This document shows, one piece after another, positions 47,301 to 59,982 of a stretch of 64,000 nucleotides of DNA. The notes beneath the pieces were generated by a model. It was not told where the DNA came from and made no database searches. It saw nothing but the letters and a program-made list of their open reading frames with translations. Numbering within the stretch: position 1 is the first letter of the stretch; each line of letters begins with the position of its first letter. Source of the stretch: Ophthalmolycus amberensis (taxonomy: Eukaryota; Chordata; Actinopteri; Perciformes; Zoarcidae). Position numbers and translations under genes: made by a program. The DNA is taken from the NCBI GenBank assembly GCA_024529925.1, contig JAFEUB010001107.1, forward strand, positions 2,840,001-2,904,000, in the 5' to 3' direction.

Positions 47301-50300
47301 AACCAATCCTCACCCACTTCCTCGTTCTCTTTGCCCAATGAATGTATGCAGTCGTCCAACGGTGTGGCGTGGGGGATGGCTGCCTCCCAGGGTCATCTTG
47401 GAGGAGGGAATGCGGTAGCTGCAGCTGGGTCTCTGCTACAACAGCCCTCTTCACTTTCCAAAGCCTCCGCTGTGCCAGGGAGCCATGATGCCAGTGGCCC
47501 CGTCGACGGCAGCAGTGGGATTCCAGGTGCCAATTTCAATCCAAATGCCAACCCTTCGGCCTGGCCTGCCCTGGTGCAGCAGGATGGGCCCGCTGCTGCA
47601 GGGGAAGGAGGTCCATCTTCCTTCCATCCCCAGGGCCCTGGGGGGTCTTTATCTGCCAACAACTCTGCTTCCCTGAGCCTGGCGGTGGGAGGCGGGGCAG
47701 CCGGAGTGCTGGGGGTACACCCACCTTTATCTGTGAATCAATCAAGCACCCATCAGCGGCAACTTCACCAAATGCAATCCAGAGACAGAGAGATGGGAGG
47801 GGGGAAGTGGGAAAGCGAATCAGCGGGACCAAAAATCGCAGGGGGGGAAGGGATTGGGGGAGGAATGGACCGTGGTGTGGGAGGAAGCGAGATAAGTGTG
47901 GGAGACCACAGCCTTGCCTCCTCATGGAGAGGCCAGTCTTCTCACTCTGCAGCTAACTCCAAAATGGGTGCCTCAAGGACTGATGGGTGGGAGGGTGGAG
48001 GAGGTGGCACAGGGGGATTCGGAGCTGCTGAAGGAGATAATGGGACCTCAGGTTGGGGGTATCCGAGTTCCACTAGTGGGGTTAATGCTTGGGGCAGTGC
48101 TGGAACTGAGGGAAACAGTAGTCAAACCTCCGGGGTATCTCAGGGAGGGTGGGGCTCATCAGGAGTAGGAGGAGAGAGAGGAGTTTCTGGTGGTGAATGG
48201 GGTGGGAGCTCCACTGGTATTGGTGGTGCCAACCCAGGAGGTGAGGGAATTGGTGGAGCCTGCAGCAGTAACAGCAGCAGTAGTGGGGGCAGCACAGCTG
48301 GCAACCCCCCTGCCACCTCTTCCTCTTCCTCAACAGCCACCACTATGACCAGAGCTTGGGACAATCAGAAGGGGGAGAGTGAAACAGGGGAATGGGGTGG
48401 GGGAGGAGATGTACAGGGAGCGCAGGGAGGATCTTCATCTAGTGGTGGAAATTCCAGAAATGGGAGCGGGCCTAACAGTAGACACAGTCGTCCTCCCCTC
48501 CCTGCACCTAATGCTGAAGATGCCTTAGAAAACCTGCTCAGCCGGTCTGATCTGGACCCTCGGGTCCTGTCCAACACCGGCTGGGGCCAAACACAGATCC
48601 GACAAAACACGTCCTGGGACTTTGAAGACCGTGGAGGACAGAGTAAAGGTAGATCTTCATCAGCGACATCGAAACACACATCTTCTCATGGTGGTTCTTC
48701 TCAGTATTCTGGTGGACCCAGGACTCTAAACACTGATTCTACGGGTCCAGGGGTCAATCCCTCCCTGGTTCCATCTGCTGGGTCCTCCAGAGAGGGCTGG
48801 GAGAGCAGCAGCAACAGTAGCAGTAGTGGGGCCTCTCTGTCTGGGAGAGCCCCACCAACTTCAGGCCCCAACATGAGGAATCTTGGCGTCTCACAATCTG
48901 GGCCAGTGACCACAACGGGACCCGGAATGGGGTCGGGGGTAATGCCAGGACATAGCCAGCAGGGTAAGGCTACAGGCTGGGGTGGAGGAGGGACGGGGCC
49001 TGGGGATGCCCAGCAGGCCAAGGGCTGGGGAAATGAGGAATGGAGAGACGGCGGTAGTAGTAGTAGTAGTACTAGTAGAGGAGGAAATGGAGGAGGAGGA
49101 GGATGGGGTGATCCTGGGCAACAGGGTGACTCAGTGAGTGGAGGCTGGGGAGGAAATAAGGAGGAGAAAGGGGCAGGGGGGTGGAAAGAAATGGGAGGGA
49201 ATGGAGGAGGGAGCGGGTGGGGATCAGGACAGAAGGCGGGGGCAGGTAGGGACTGGGGAGAGCAACAGTCCAAATCAAATAGCGGAGGAGGAGGATGGGA
49301 GGATGACAGGAAGAATGGAGGAGGAAACTCAGGTGGGGATTCAGGTGGGGGTAGTTGGGGGAGCTGGGACGAAGGTGCTCCTCGGAGAACCTGGGGAGCC
49401 GGTGGCACAGGGGGGGGAGGAGGGAGTGGAGGAGGGAGTGGAGGAGGGGGGGTGGGTGTTGTTGGGGGCATGGGGTCTAAACCCCATCAAAGTTGGAGTG
49501 GAGGAAACAAAATGCACCAGATGCCAAACAGCCAGCCGGGCTCCATCACAGGCCCGCAGGCACAACTGCAACAGCAACAATCACAGCTCCGCAATCAGCA
49601 TCCACAGCGACAGCCAGCGATGGACCAAGGGGCTATGCAAGGGGTCGGGGGGAGGAAACCCACCTCTCAAGCCCAGAATCAGAACCAAAGCTCAGGCTGG
49701 ACCTCGGGACCCATTCCTGGTAGCGCCGGAGGAGGTGGAAGTGGATCTGAACCAAGCGGCTGGGAGGAACCCTCCCCACAGTCTATCAGCAGAAAGAACG
49801 AGATAGATGATGGAACATCAGCATGGGGAGATCCAACCCATTACAACTACAAGCCGGTCAACCTGTGGGATAAGAACAGCGCCCCTGCTGAGCAGCAGCC
49901 ACATGACCAGCAGCCACAGAGCCAGGCTCCGGCTAAGCAGCAGCAACAGCAACAACAACAGCAGCAGCAACACCACCAACAGCAGCAGCAACAACAAGAA
50001 CAACAACAACAGCAGCAGCAACAACAACAACAGCAACAGCAGCAACAACAACATCAACAGCAGGCTCCTCCAATACAACAGCAGCCTAGCAGGCAAGCTG
50101 CAGCCCTTGGAGGTAACCGAGACTTCAACACTGGCCATGGACCTGGAAAAACTTCAGCTATTGGTAAGACACCACAAACTTTGATTTTGAGCATAATAAT
50201 ATAGTGTTTTGAATATAGTGTCATGAAATAAGAAAACAATTGACATCATGTGTGATTTGGAGTTTGTTTCTGAATCAACTGTGGCAGTTTGACAGCTAAA

Positions 50301-53300
50301 GACATTGACAAATGTCCCTAAATGTTTTTTTGTGTGAAATTCACTAATAAATTAACTTCTACAACTGCTGCCTTCATGGGATCGGTTAATCTGCTGTTCA
50401 TAGGTCAGCATGGAGGTTTAGCGAATCAAAATGACAGAGAGAGACAAAGTCGTTTTTCAGCCAGCCACTTGCTGACTAGCTCTGTAGTTTCCTCTCAAAA
50501 CCACATTGAAAGCAGTCATCCACGGTACTGTAGCTTCGGTGGGTGCTCCAACTCAGTACAGCCGAGGTAAAATCCCATCTTCTGTCAGTGGATATTCTTC
50601 TCGCTGTGGAGATGCTTTGATTTTAGACCAATGTGTACCAGATGACACCAAACCAAGCCAACACCTCGTCAAAAAAACCATCTGAGGAAGAGAGTTTCCT
50701 AATCAATTTTAAAGCCCTTTGCATGTGCCTCCACTCGCGATGTTGAACTCAAATTGAGAGAAACAATTGTGTCCTTACCCAAAGGGTCTCCACCAGGTTG
50801 CTCCTACTTAACTTGTGTTGTCCATGTGGTGATGTAGGTCCATCAGGTTGGGGTGGTACTTCTCCAACTAGTCCTACAGCCGACAATGGCACCGGAGCTT
50901 GGGGAAAGACTACTGACGCACCTACTGGCTGGGGAGACCCTGAAGAGGCCGGAGGGAAGAATACGGACTGGGGCAACCCTCCTCCCAACCCCATCAAATC
51001 TGGTTAGAAAAGCAAATAAAGACTAAAGCAAGCTTTTGAGTATTTTGTTGATTGTACCAGGTTAACCTAGAGTTATTTGGTGCATTGCATTTGGAACATT
51101 GGCATGCCCAATCCGCAAGTCGAAAACCTACAAATTGATCCGTTATTACTTCACAGCCTGACAGTGGCATTTAGTATGACTTTTTTTTTTTTTTTCCTCC
51201 AGCAGGTTCAAAGTCTATGCAAGATGGCTGGGGGGATAAAGAGGCCTCTGTGGCTGCCTCGCGTCACTCAAGCTGGGAGGACGAGGAGGAGGGAGGCGGC
51301 GGCGGCAGCGGCGGCGGCAGTGGAGGTGGCGGCGGCAGTGGAGGCGGCGGCGGCAGTGGAGGCGGCGGCGGCAGTGGAGGCGGCGGCGGCAGTGGAGGCG
51401 GCGGCATGTGGAACAACAGCTCCGGCTCCCAGGGAAGCGGCTCGTCTTGGGGACAGGGAAGCAACAGTGGCTGGGGGCAGAACCACCCGGGGAAGAAGCC
51501 CACCAACAAGGTGGGCTGTGAAAATGGATCTTGATAAAAGAAAAGCGCAAACAAATTAAGATTTATTCAAAAGACAAAGGCATTACATTTGGGTCCTGCA
51601 ACCTTCATGTGTGCAAATAATATATATAGTATATAAAAGTTAGTTTAATGAACTAAATGGTTTGCACTGATTTAGTTTGGTGATGTTATTGCATTAATCT
51701 AAACTGTAATTTCTCTGTTAAAACCCTCGTAGAACTTAAACGTTAACTCGTAGTCTGCTCGCTTTGTACTTTTCTCTCAGGGTCCAATGAAGGTTGGCGG
51801 AGGAGACTCGTGGATGAGCCCGATCAACAAACAGTTTTCTAACATGGGGCTGCTGGTAAGACAAAACATGTCTTTGAATTTTACTTGTGAACCTGAGGGA
51901 AATGTCAAAACCTTCCTCTTTCCAGATGCTTTGTTTTGTACCCGACCCACACACGTATAATCCGAAATGTTTAGACGCTTAGCAGGTTGTTTATTCCCTA
52001 CATGATGATGATAATGGTGGACTTTTCCGCTGGACAGAATGATGATCCCAGTAGCCCGAACATCGACCTGGCTCCGGGTTCTCTCCAGGAGAAGAAGATG
52101 GATATGGAGAAAAGAGCCATGGGGATGGGGATGAATGATTACAATGGAGACATAAGGAAGGGAGGAGGAGGAGGAAGAGGAGGAGGGGGGATGGCTTATC
52201 GTCCACCTGGTTCCAAAGAGGCAGCACCTGGGGATGCTGGGTCCTACTACGACAAGGTAATGTCTCACTGCCACCTCAGCAGTCTGTCACTCTGTTTGTC
52301 TCATGTCTAGATAGCAGTTTGTCTTTACTATTCTTTATTTCCTCTTGTGATTCTACCTCTTTCTTCCTCGTCTGCCCCATTCCTCCCTGTCTCATTCTTC
52401 CCCTACCCCCCCCCCCCCCCCCCTTCACCACCACTCAAATTGGTCTCCCATTGGCTGTCACTGTGACAGACCTTGCCTTTGACCAATCAGGATTGGTGCC
52501 TTGGGGAGGAGGGTCCTAGCTCTCTGTACTCACCACCCACTGCCTACAAGTCCCATTCCCTCTTCAACCACAATATTCCCTTTAGACAAGTAAGAGAACC
52601 GCGACTCTTGTTTCCATCCCGCCATTTTTTTGAACATTGGGTTCTTGTACTTTTCTGTTATTAAAAGATAACCCCCCCCCCCCCCCCCCCAAAATTGTCC
52701 TCCTCCAGTCGGTCCTATTCTGTGTAATCTGTATGTTTTCATGTATACGTCTCTATTGTTATGGGTCCTCTAAGGTTTCATTTTCAAACTACGATCACAG
52801 GGCAGTCACAGTATCTTTGGCAGTAGTGGAGGGATGGCTCAGTCAAGACACCAGCCGAGTGTCCCACCCATAAACCAGTCCCCAGGGATACGAGCGCAAG
52901 TGCCTCATCAGTTCCTGTCACCTCAGGTACCAGTATTTTTCCCGGCTGTCTACATATTTCACACTTAACACTGACACGGGAGGTATGTGAGTTGACTGTC
53001 GGTGTTAAACAGTGTTGGTTGTGGGATGAGTCATCTTTAGGCAGCCTCAGCCCGACAATCTACAAAAAAGTCCAAAATCCTTAAAATGCAGTCGCATCTA
53101 ACCAATTAAAGCTAAGTGTTAGCTTTCATTTATTAGTCTGTTCTTGTGATCAAACTCCGTCTGCCATCGCTAACGTTATCTGCGGTGGACGAGGATGGAC
53201 GTCTGCTCGCCAAACAGTCGAGAACTGTGCATTTCCGCACATTTATGTTCTGCATGTTCGCCAAATGTTTTGATAAATTACTGGTATTACTTGTCTTACT

Positions 53301-56300
53301 TGTGAGGGTTTTATTGCATTTGTGACGACAGTTCTCAGCATCTACTGGAGTAAAATGTAGCCACACGCGCTCTGACGATGTCTCTGTGGGGGCAGGAAGT
53401 AGCTCATGAGATAAATTTCAGGAAATGTCTCATTTGTCTCTGGAGTTGACCTTTGAAAAGTCAGAGGCAGAGACGAATGATACAGCAGAGAAAAACACAG
53501 GGGCATACGACTACAAAACAAACATGACGGACAGAAATACCGTTCGTCTGTTTCCTCTTTGTGTTCTGATGGATCACTGTAGCAGGGCCTCGATAAAGCT
53601 GATGCCTGACTACCGGTCCATTGATCCTTCACAAAGCGAAGAGATTTCTGTCTTGTTGCGTTTGTTTCAGAATGAACCTGTAGTCGTGCATTTGTCCGTG
53701 AAAATGGACACAAATCTGATGGAGACAGCTGATTTAGCTAACGCTAATTAGCGGAAATGAGGTCAAAGAGACACTGGATTACCACTTGAGTTATAAACGT
53801 AAACATTACAAGTTACATTCCCTTTTATTCTCATCCACAACAATGAAAAAATATGCTTTTTATCTGATCAATAATTAAGTTAAATTCATAATAATAATAA
53901 TGTCCGTGGCACTTGATCAGCTTGTAACTCATATTTTGTGGAAAAATAGAACGTAGACATTGCTTTTGTATCATATGTAGCTCCGTCCACTTCATGTATA
54001 TTCATCTTAAAGGTGGGCAATGGTGGAGAAACCGTTATTTATTATAATTGGCTCCAATGGGAGACATGAACAGTATATCCTGATCATGCACATGGGGGGG
54101 GGGGGGTCTTTGTGCTGTGAAGTCTCTGACATCATGTGTAACTGTCTGATTATTATGTCTATGAGCTTACAGAGTCTGCTGGCTTTGTTTGTGTCTATAA
54201 ATCGGTGCATAATCTCTCTTCAGGAAAACATTGATCTTCCTCCGCTTCTAAAGAATACAAAGTGAAAGTCGCCTTTTCCAAGAATTGACTTATTTTCATC
54301 CGCTCACTTGGGTCGAGGCACTTGTTACCAACAGTGAACGAGCACATGAAAGCGAATCGATGTTCGTCGGGGAGAGGCGCTGTACTAATATGGTTGCTGG
54401 TGGTTACAGCAGCGGAGCGTTTCTGTGGTAACAGGTGCCTCTGCCGTTGTGTCTGTCTCCAGGTGCCAGGCTCCGTGCTGAAGCAGATGCCCCCTCCCAG
54501 CGGGAGCGCGGGGGGTGTTGGCGGCGTGGGCGGCACGGCAGGCGTCGGGGGAGGTGTGTTCCCTCCACAGCTGTCCCCCCAGCATATTGCCATGCTCAGC
54601 AGCATCTACCCACCTCACATCCAGTTCCAGTTGGTGAGAAGCAGAAACTAACTTTGTTACTCCCCTTGCATGTCACATCTTCTGACGGTTGATACGGAAT
54701 GAATCACTAAACTTTAACTCATCAACACCAGCAAAATCCATGAAATCAAACCAAGCAATGTGGGAACCCTGTCCCCGTAAAATGTCTTTAGACGTCCTTG
54801 TTATGGTAGGATCACACATTTTACAAGATTCTGTGACACAAATGTATTTTTGGGAAACAAACTTTTGCTCCAGCGCTAACTCACTGCCCAAATATCTAGA
54901 TGTGATTATTACTCCGAGTGGAACCAATAGTCTACGTAGCAATCGGTTGACGCCTGGGTTTATCAAGTGCAAACTTGCAAATTATTGTGCAGAGTGCATT
55001 TTTGTCTCTGTTGCAGTCTCGTTCCTCTTCAGTTTCCTTTTACTTTTTCGTTCCGTCTGCGTTCATTCAGGCTTGTCAGCTCCTCCTACAGCAGCAGCAG
55101 CAGCAGCCGCCGCAACAACAACAGCAGCAGCAGCAGCAACAACAGCAGCCACAGCATCTACTGCAAAACCAGAGGAAGTTCACACCGAATGTGCGGCAGC
55201 AGGCTGACCCTCAACAGGTACACATAAATACAACATATCACTCACTCCTTTACTTCCTCCTCCCAGCTGTTGACTCTTGTCTTTTTTTTGTTGTTGTGTC
55301 AGCTGGCCAGGATCATGGCAGTGCTCCAGCAGCAGAGGCAGCAGCAGCAGCAGGTCGGGGGTTTAGGCGGCAGCTCCAAGCTTTCCCCCACCCACCATGG
55401 TGGAGGTGGCGGAGGGGGTCCCAAACTGCTGGGGGCTGATTCTCTGCCTCATCCAGGCCTGGCGGGATCTGTGGCTGATCTGCACCAGAAAACTCTTGGA
55501 CCATATTCCGGTGAGCGTTTGTTCCCAGACAGGTTTTATTTTAAAAAAAGAAGGAAACTGCTCACTCCAGTGTAGTGTTTATGCACTACTTTACCCAGAG
55601 ATCACAGGTTAAGCCACAATCAGTTTAGCACTGTGAAATATGTGGGTTGGCATGCTATTTTAATGTAGCACCAGAAGTTTCCTAATAACATACTCCCTGT
55701 CTCCTCCTTCCTGTGAGCAGGATTTGGATCTGGGGTGAACCTCCCAGGTCTGGACCTGGGCGGCTCTGTAGTAGGGGGTCCTGGGGGCATGAAGGACCTC
55801 GGGATTCAGCAGTCCCGCTTCAAATGGATGATGGAAGGACACTCTTCTCCAGACGCCTCCTCACCTGAGAATGCATTCCACAAAAACGGTGAGATTCTTT
55901 TAATTTTATTTGTGATTTTGTATTCTTTTATAAGACGTGAAATGAAAGGCTGTTGAGGCAGATCATGTTAATGGCATTAGATGTGAAGTCACGTATTAAG
56001 GTGATTAGTGAACCCATCCGGTGTTCAGTGATGTAACAACCATTATCACCACCTTCCAGGTCCTGTCACCCCCATGAAGATGCCGGGGGGCTCGCCCTAC
56101 TCTCAGTACGACATGATGGTTGGGGACGGGCTGGGAGACAACTGGCATCGCACCCCTGGCAACAAGATGGTTACCAAGCCCACCGCCACGCCCAGCTGGC
56201 CCCCTGGTCAGTGATTAGTCATGGTTAAATTGATAACTAGGAGTGGAAGCTATAGAATATGCATTCTGCTTGGAGGGACGACCTTAAAAACATAACAAAC

Positions 56301-59300
56301 CTAATCAGCCACTAATTGTATTCATTCCCATGCATCTTCACAGAGTAATCTGAGGCTCCTCTGCTGGAAACACGGGGCTAAACGTGAAAGAACTATTTGG
56401 GAATGTGTTCTCTTTACCTGTACACGCTGCTTTAAACGGACCACATGTGTGTTTCTTCGTTAGAGTTCCAGCCTGGTGTGCCCTGGAAGGGAATCGACCG
56501 TGTCGACCCTGATTCGGACCCTTACATGACCCCAGGGAGCATGATGGGAAACGCAGTGTCCCCCAACCTCAACGATACCGAGCACCAGTTGTTACAAGAC
56601 AATACAGGTAAGCATCCAGCAGCTCCACTGCCTCATTATCCTTATCATAAGGTGTTGGATGGCACCATATCTAGCAGTTTGTTAGTTTGCCTTCCTTACT
56701 TGTTGGTTTGTCTTCTTGTACCATTTTTTTTCTTCATATATTTGCTTCTGTTCACTTTGCATACAGTATTTTTCCTCCTACCCGTAGTGCTATTGTTCAG
56801 TCTAGATCGTTTTGCCGAGTGTTGGAGATGTCAGCCATAGAGATGTCTGCCTTCTCTCAATATAATGGAATTAGATGGCACTGGGCTTGTGGTGCTCAAA
56901 ACGCCAAATAATACATTTGAAAAACTCAACAGCAATGTTTCTTACCAGAGATCATGACACGGTTACTTCAGATAATCCACAGACCTTGTTGGAATCACTT
57001 TCATGTTGGAACTATTTTTCTCTCCCAAACATATTGCCGTGCAGAAGCAAGCGTGCATGTACTCGGGGACGATAGGCTCTTGGTCGTGACAGGGCGAGAT
57101 GAGAACATAGCATTTTTTATTTTGGGGTGAACTGTCCTTTTGAAACAAGTGTTTTTTTTTGTCTCCATTAATGTATATGATTCTGTTTTTTGGAGTAGTT
57201 GTTAGACATTTTTTCATGAAAGGTTGATGCCTTTTTTCCTGCAGATTCCACCCCTCCCCTCAACACCTTGCTGCCTTCACCTGGTGCCTGGCCCTACAGT
57301 GCCTCAGACAGTCCCCTCAACAATGCACACAACTCAGGTAAACATACACACACACACACACACACTCAAACTCGCAGCATCACGTCTCTGGGCTGGTGTG
57401 TTACTTTGTCTTGTTTTTCTGAGTAGAGCTGAAGTGACTCGTCAATCAATTGGATCACTTGGAGAACTAATCGCATTGATTGTTCGTTAAGTCATTTTTC
57501 AAATGTCAAACATTCTTTAGTTCCTTTTCAATTGTTCAGGTGTGTTCATTAGGAAGTCGCGATTGTGAGAAATTGTGATTTTTCACTTTGCTCTGACATT
57601 TCATCGATCGAACAATGAGTGGATTGATTGAGAAATGAATCACCAGATTAATTAATAATGAAAATATTTAGTCGCAGCCCTGTTTCTGGTGGTCAGTCGC
57701 ATGTTGTAATCTGTCTCGATGTATTGAGAGAATTTTGTGTACATAACTGAGTGATATAAGTCACAACTTAAATGTGAGTTTCACTTGACAGCTCAGCTGT
57801 TTCATAACAATAACGTTACCAGTTATCCTAGACCACATGCACCGTCTCCAAAATGTGCCTCAACAAGCTGGAACATTGTATTCCTCATAAGAGATAAAAG
57901 TGATTTGATTATGTCAAACAAGAGAAAGCCACAGTAGATGTAGGAGAAGCCTTCAAGAGAACGGCTTAAAGGCTTCTTCAGCGCTCATTTGCATAATGAC
58001 GTTACATCTTAACAGTTTTAAATTATGAGCAGTCTTGACCTTTTGTCTTATTGCTTTCTCTGTCTCATCTTTGTCCTAACCGTTGAAAGTTCTTCTTCAT
58101 TGCAATGCTGGTATCATTACATATCGGTGTTGTATTAAGAAGTAGATAACCCCCCCAGAGCCTCATTCACTTCTCTGTCACGCCACAGCAAAGTACACAG
58201 ACTACAAGACCAGCTGGCCCCCAGAGCCCATCGGACACAAATCCTGGAAAGCTACCCGTGGCAGCAGCCAGAGCCAGCTGTCCCGCGCACCTCCAGGACT
58301 AGCCAGTCAAAAGCAGCCATCGCCTTCCCCTTGGTCTGGAGGAGCCCCTCGATTGGCTGGCCGGGGCTGGGCCGGTGGCTCCAGCACCACTGGTAATGCC
58401 CCGACACATTTATCATGTTGTTTCGTAACCAAAGGTTGTCCCTTTATTTATCATTCAGGCACACGGTGCATGTGGAAATATTCCTCTGATTTTAAATGTA
58501 CACAGCAGATAAAACAGCTGGCTCTGATTGCTGAGATGCAACACAGTGCTCTTTGAACTACAGACTCTGCTTTTATTTGATTTGGAAGTGTAGCCACGCC
58601 TTGGGAAAGACATTCATCATGTATTAGATTTGAGAAGCCGAGGAGAAACAACAGAGTGCGATTGTGTTTACAGGGAATGTGGAAAAGTCTCTCACATTTT
58701 ATTATTTCTTCCTGTTTGCACTCGCTCTCTCTCTCGCTCTCTCTCTCTCTGCAGCCTCAACCTGGAGTGACGGCAGCTCTCGGGAAAGCTGCTGGTTGGT
58801 GCTCAGCAACCTCACACCACAGGTAACACACAGACACACAACGATCGAGAGCTGTAACGATTGTAACACAGCCGGGCTGGGTTGTTAAGCCTCACTTCAT
58901 GCATGCGCTCATCATAAACGAGCACACAAAAAGTCTTTCCAGATGGAAGCACTGCTCTGAATTTCATACATCAACCCATCCCTCTCGAAAGTCCTCCATC
59001 GTCTATGTTGCGTATTCCCGCAGATTGATGGCTCCACTCTGAGGACCATCTGCATGCAGCACGGCCCTCTGCTGACCTTTCACCTTGGCCTGACCCAGGG
59101 CACCGCTCTGATTCGCTACGGCTCCAAACAGGAGGCGGCCAAGGCCCAGAGCGCACTCCACATGTAAGACTGTCGTTTTGATATCGCTCGCATGTCCGTG
59201 TGGTCACTATGTAACAGAATCCAGTAGCCTCTACAAGTGAAAGTGTCATTTGTACACTTCGGATCTTCTCATCGAACATTCGCTGAGAAAGCAAATGGAT

Positions 59301-59982
59301 ATATTTCCCAAAGTGTTGAAATTAATCCTTTTATAGTACACTGACTTGTGGAAGGCACTGTAATTAAAGTTGAAGTGAATTTCAAGTTATTCACTGCATT
59401 GTGTGAGGCAATGAATTAAGAGTCACTGACAGACCTTTTGTTCGTATCAGGTGTGTTCTGGGTAATACCACCATCTTGGCGGAGTTTGTGAGCGAGGAGG
59501 ATGTGGCTCGCTACATTGCACATTCCCAGGCAGGAGGAGCAGGGAGCGGAGGAACCGCAGCCGGCTCTGCAGGCTCCGGGCCGACGTCGTCCTCCGCGGT
59601 GGGGTCCAGCGGTAACGGAGGGAGCTGCGAGAGAGGCGGAGCAGGAGTAGAAGGAGGCTCCTCAGCTGGAGGAGCAGGAAATGGAGGAGCCGGGCCGTCC
59701 AGCTCCGGGTGGCAGAGTCTGGACAGCACAGGCAGCTCATCGGACCAGTCTGCCACCCAGGGGCCCGGGCTGGGCATCTTCGCCCAGTGGAGCAGCAACG
59801 GGACCGTGGTGGGCGGGGCCGGAGGCGTGGAGGGCGGAAGGCAGGGTCTGTGGGGGGGGATGGGCGGGGCCGGGTACTCCAGCAGTAGCCTCTGGGGTTC
59901 CCCGGCACTAGATGACCGTCACCAGATGGGCAGCCCCGCCTCACTGCTGCCCGGGGACCTGCTGGGCGGGGGGGCCGACTGA
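44308..59982 (+). CDS. tnrc6b: TNRC6B, GW182-family microRNA silencing scaffold
   Basis: Binds Argonaute through Gly-Trp repeats and recruits PABP and the CCR4-NOT and PAN2-PAN3 deadenylases in cytoplasmic P-bodies. Coding exons: 44308-44364, 46112-46133, 46449-46908, 47029-50163, 50838-51002, 51206-51510, 51781-51855, 52038-52256, 52470-52589, 52801-52926, 54463-54633, 55071-55217, 55303-55510, 55721-55888, 56060-56206, 56464-56607, 57245-57337, 58189-58392, 58755-58822, 59024-59163, 59451-59982 (TGA). About 2,234 residues against about 1,830 in human. Start: MEDKKRKKDDKRKRE, with an in-frame TAG just upstream. Signatures: YMPREVPPRFRCQQDHK, VIVDGNDLEEWPSIAG, LDPRVLSNTGWGQTQI, a Q-rich segment, WPPEFQPGVPWKG, an RRM (SCWLVLSNLTPQIDG to LGNTTILAEFVS) and the C-terminus LLPGDLLGGGAD. 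Paralogue choice B rests on MPREVPPRFRCQQDHK, DGTSAWGDP context and the C-terminus. One extra base in about 46,690-46,712 breaks the frame as given. Confidence 0.95.
44735..45006 (+). mobile_element. tRNA-derived SINE
   Basis: The head GAGCTGTGGCGCAGCGGTAG resembles a tRNA A box; GATAGTTTGATCCCGGG is B-box-like. A body and a tail of the kind common in fish SINEs follow (GTGTATGAATGGGTGAATGA, AAAGAGCTTTGAGTGGTC, GACTAGAAAAGCACTGTA). About 270 bases, inserted in the intron after the TNRC6B start-codon exon, same strand as the gene. Confidence 0.75.
46112..46133 (+). other. tnrc6b: TNRC6B 22-nt microexon
   Basis: Flanked by acceptor catcattttag and donor gtaagc, this exon encodes VTEQKNK plus one base. 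It matches the corresponding VTEQKTK segment of mammalian TNRC6B and keeps phase between the exons at 44308 and 46449. Confidence 0.85.
47029..50163 (+). other. tnrc6b: TNRC6B giant Argonaute-binding exon (3,135 nt)
   Basis: One uninterrupted frame of about 1,045 codons encodes the low-complexity Argonaute-binding region: Gly/Ser/Asn-rich with about 30 tryptophans, most next to glycine (SGWGYP, GGWGSSG, NTGWGQT, KGWGNEEW, SAWGDP). It begins DSGAAAASS and ends HGPGKTSAIG before the donor at 50164. The reverse strand shows long Pro-rich open frames that are only the mirror of the Gly codons. Confidence 0.9.
49938..50063 (+). repeat. CAG/CAA polyglutamine tract in TNRC6B
   Basis: 42 codons, almost all CAG or CAA, broken by a few His and one Glu. 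The mixed codons make it less prone to slippage than a pure CAG run. A second Q-rich segment is in exon 55071-55217. Confidence 0.9.
51291..51405 (+). repeat. In-frame (GGGGGS)n tandem repeat in TNRC6B
   Basis: A tandem of 18-bp units (gga ggc ggc ggc ggc agt), four nearly identical plus degenerate copies at the left, codes for Gly5Ser repeats. It lies between an acidic stretch (SSWEDEEEG) and MWNNSSGSQGSGSSWGQ. Confidence 0.9.
52406..52423. repeat. Poly-C tract upstream of TNRC6B exon 52470-52589 (C18)
   Basis: 18 consecutive C on the coding strand, 46 bases before the acceptor junction of the 120-nt exon. Confidence 0.9.
52672..52690. repeat. Poly-C tract downstream of TNRC6B exon 52470-52589 (C19)
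   Basis: 19 consecutive C on the coding strand, 82 bases after the donor junction of the same exon. Confidence 0.9.
52927..54462 (+). other. TNRC6B intron (1.5 kb)
   Basis: Plain intron with no exon that I can support. A frame of about 100 codons near 53,425-53,751 has no recognisable family feature. A G13 run lies at 54,094-54,106. Confidence 0.5.

Noticed and set aside
48701..49471. 256-residue proline-rich open frame on the minus strand
   Set aside because: It is the mirror of Gly/Ser-rich TNRC6B codons on the plus strand; no start context, splice signals or family features.
50400..50570. Possible extra TNRC6B exon between 50163 and 50838
   Set aside because: The flanking exons already join in phase (G+GT) and no acceptor/donor pair here fits that phase convincingly.
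53425..53751. Open frame of about 100 codons in a TNRC6B intron
   Set aside because: No acceptor or donor in suitable phase and no homology that I recognise; the flanking exons already join in phase.
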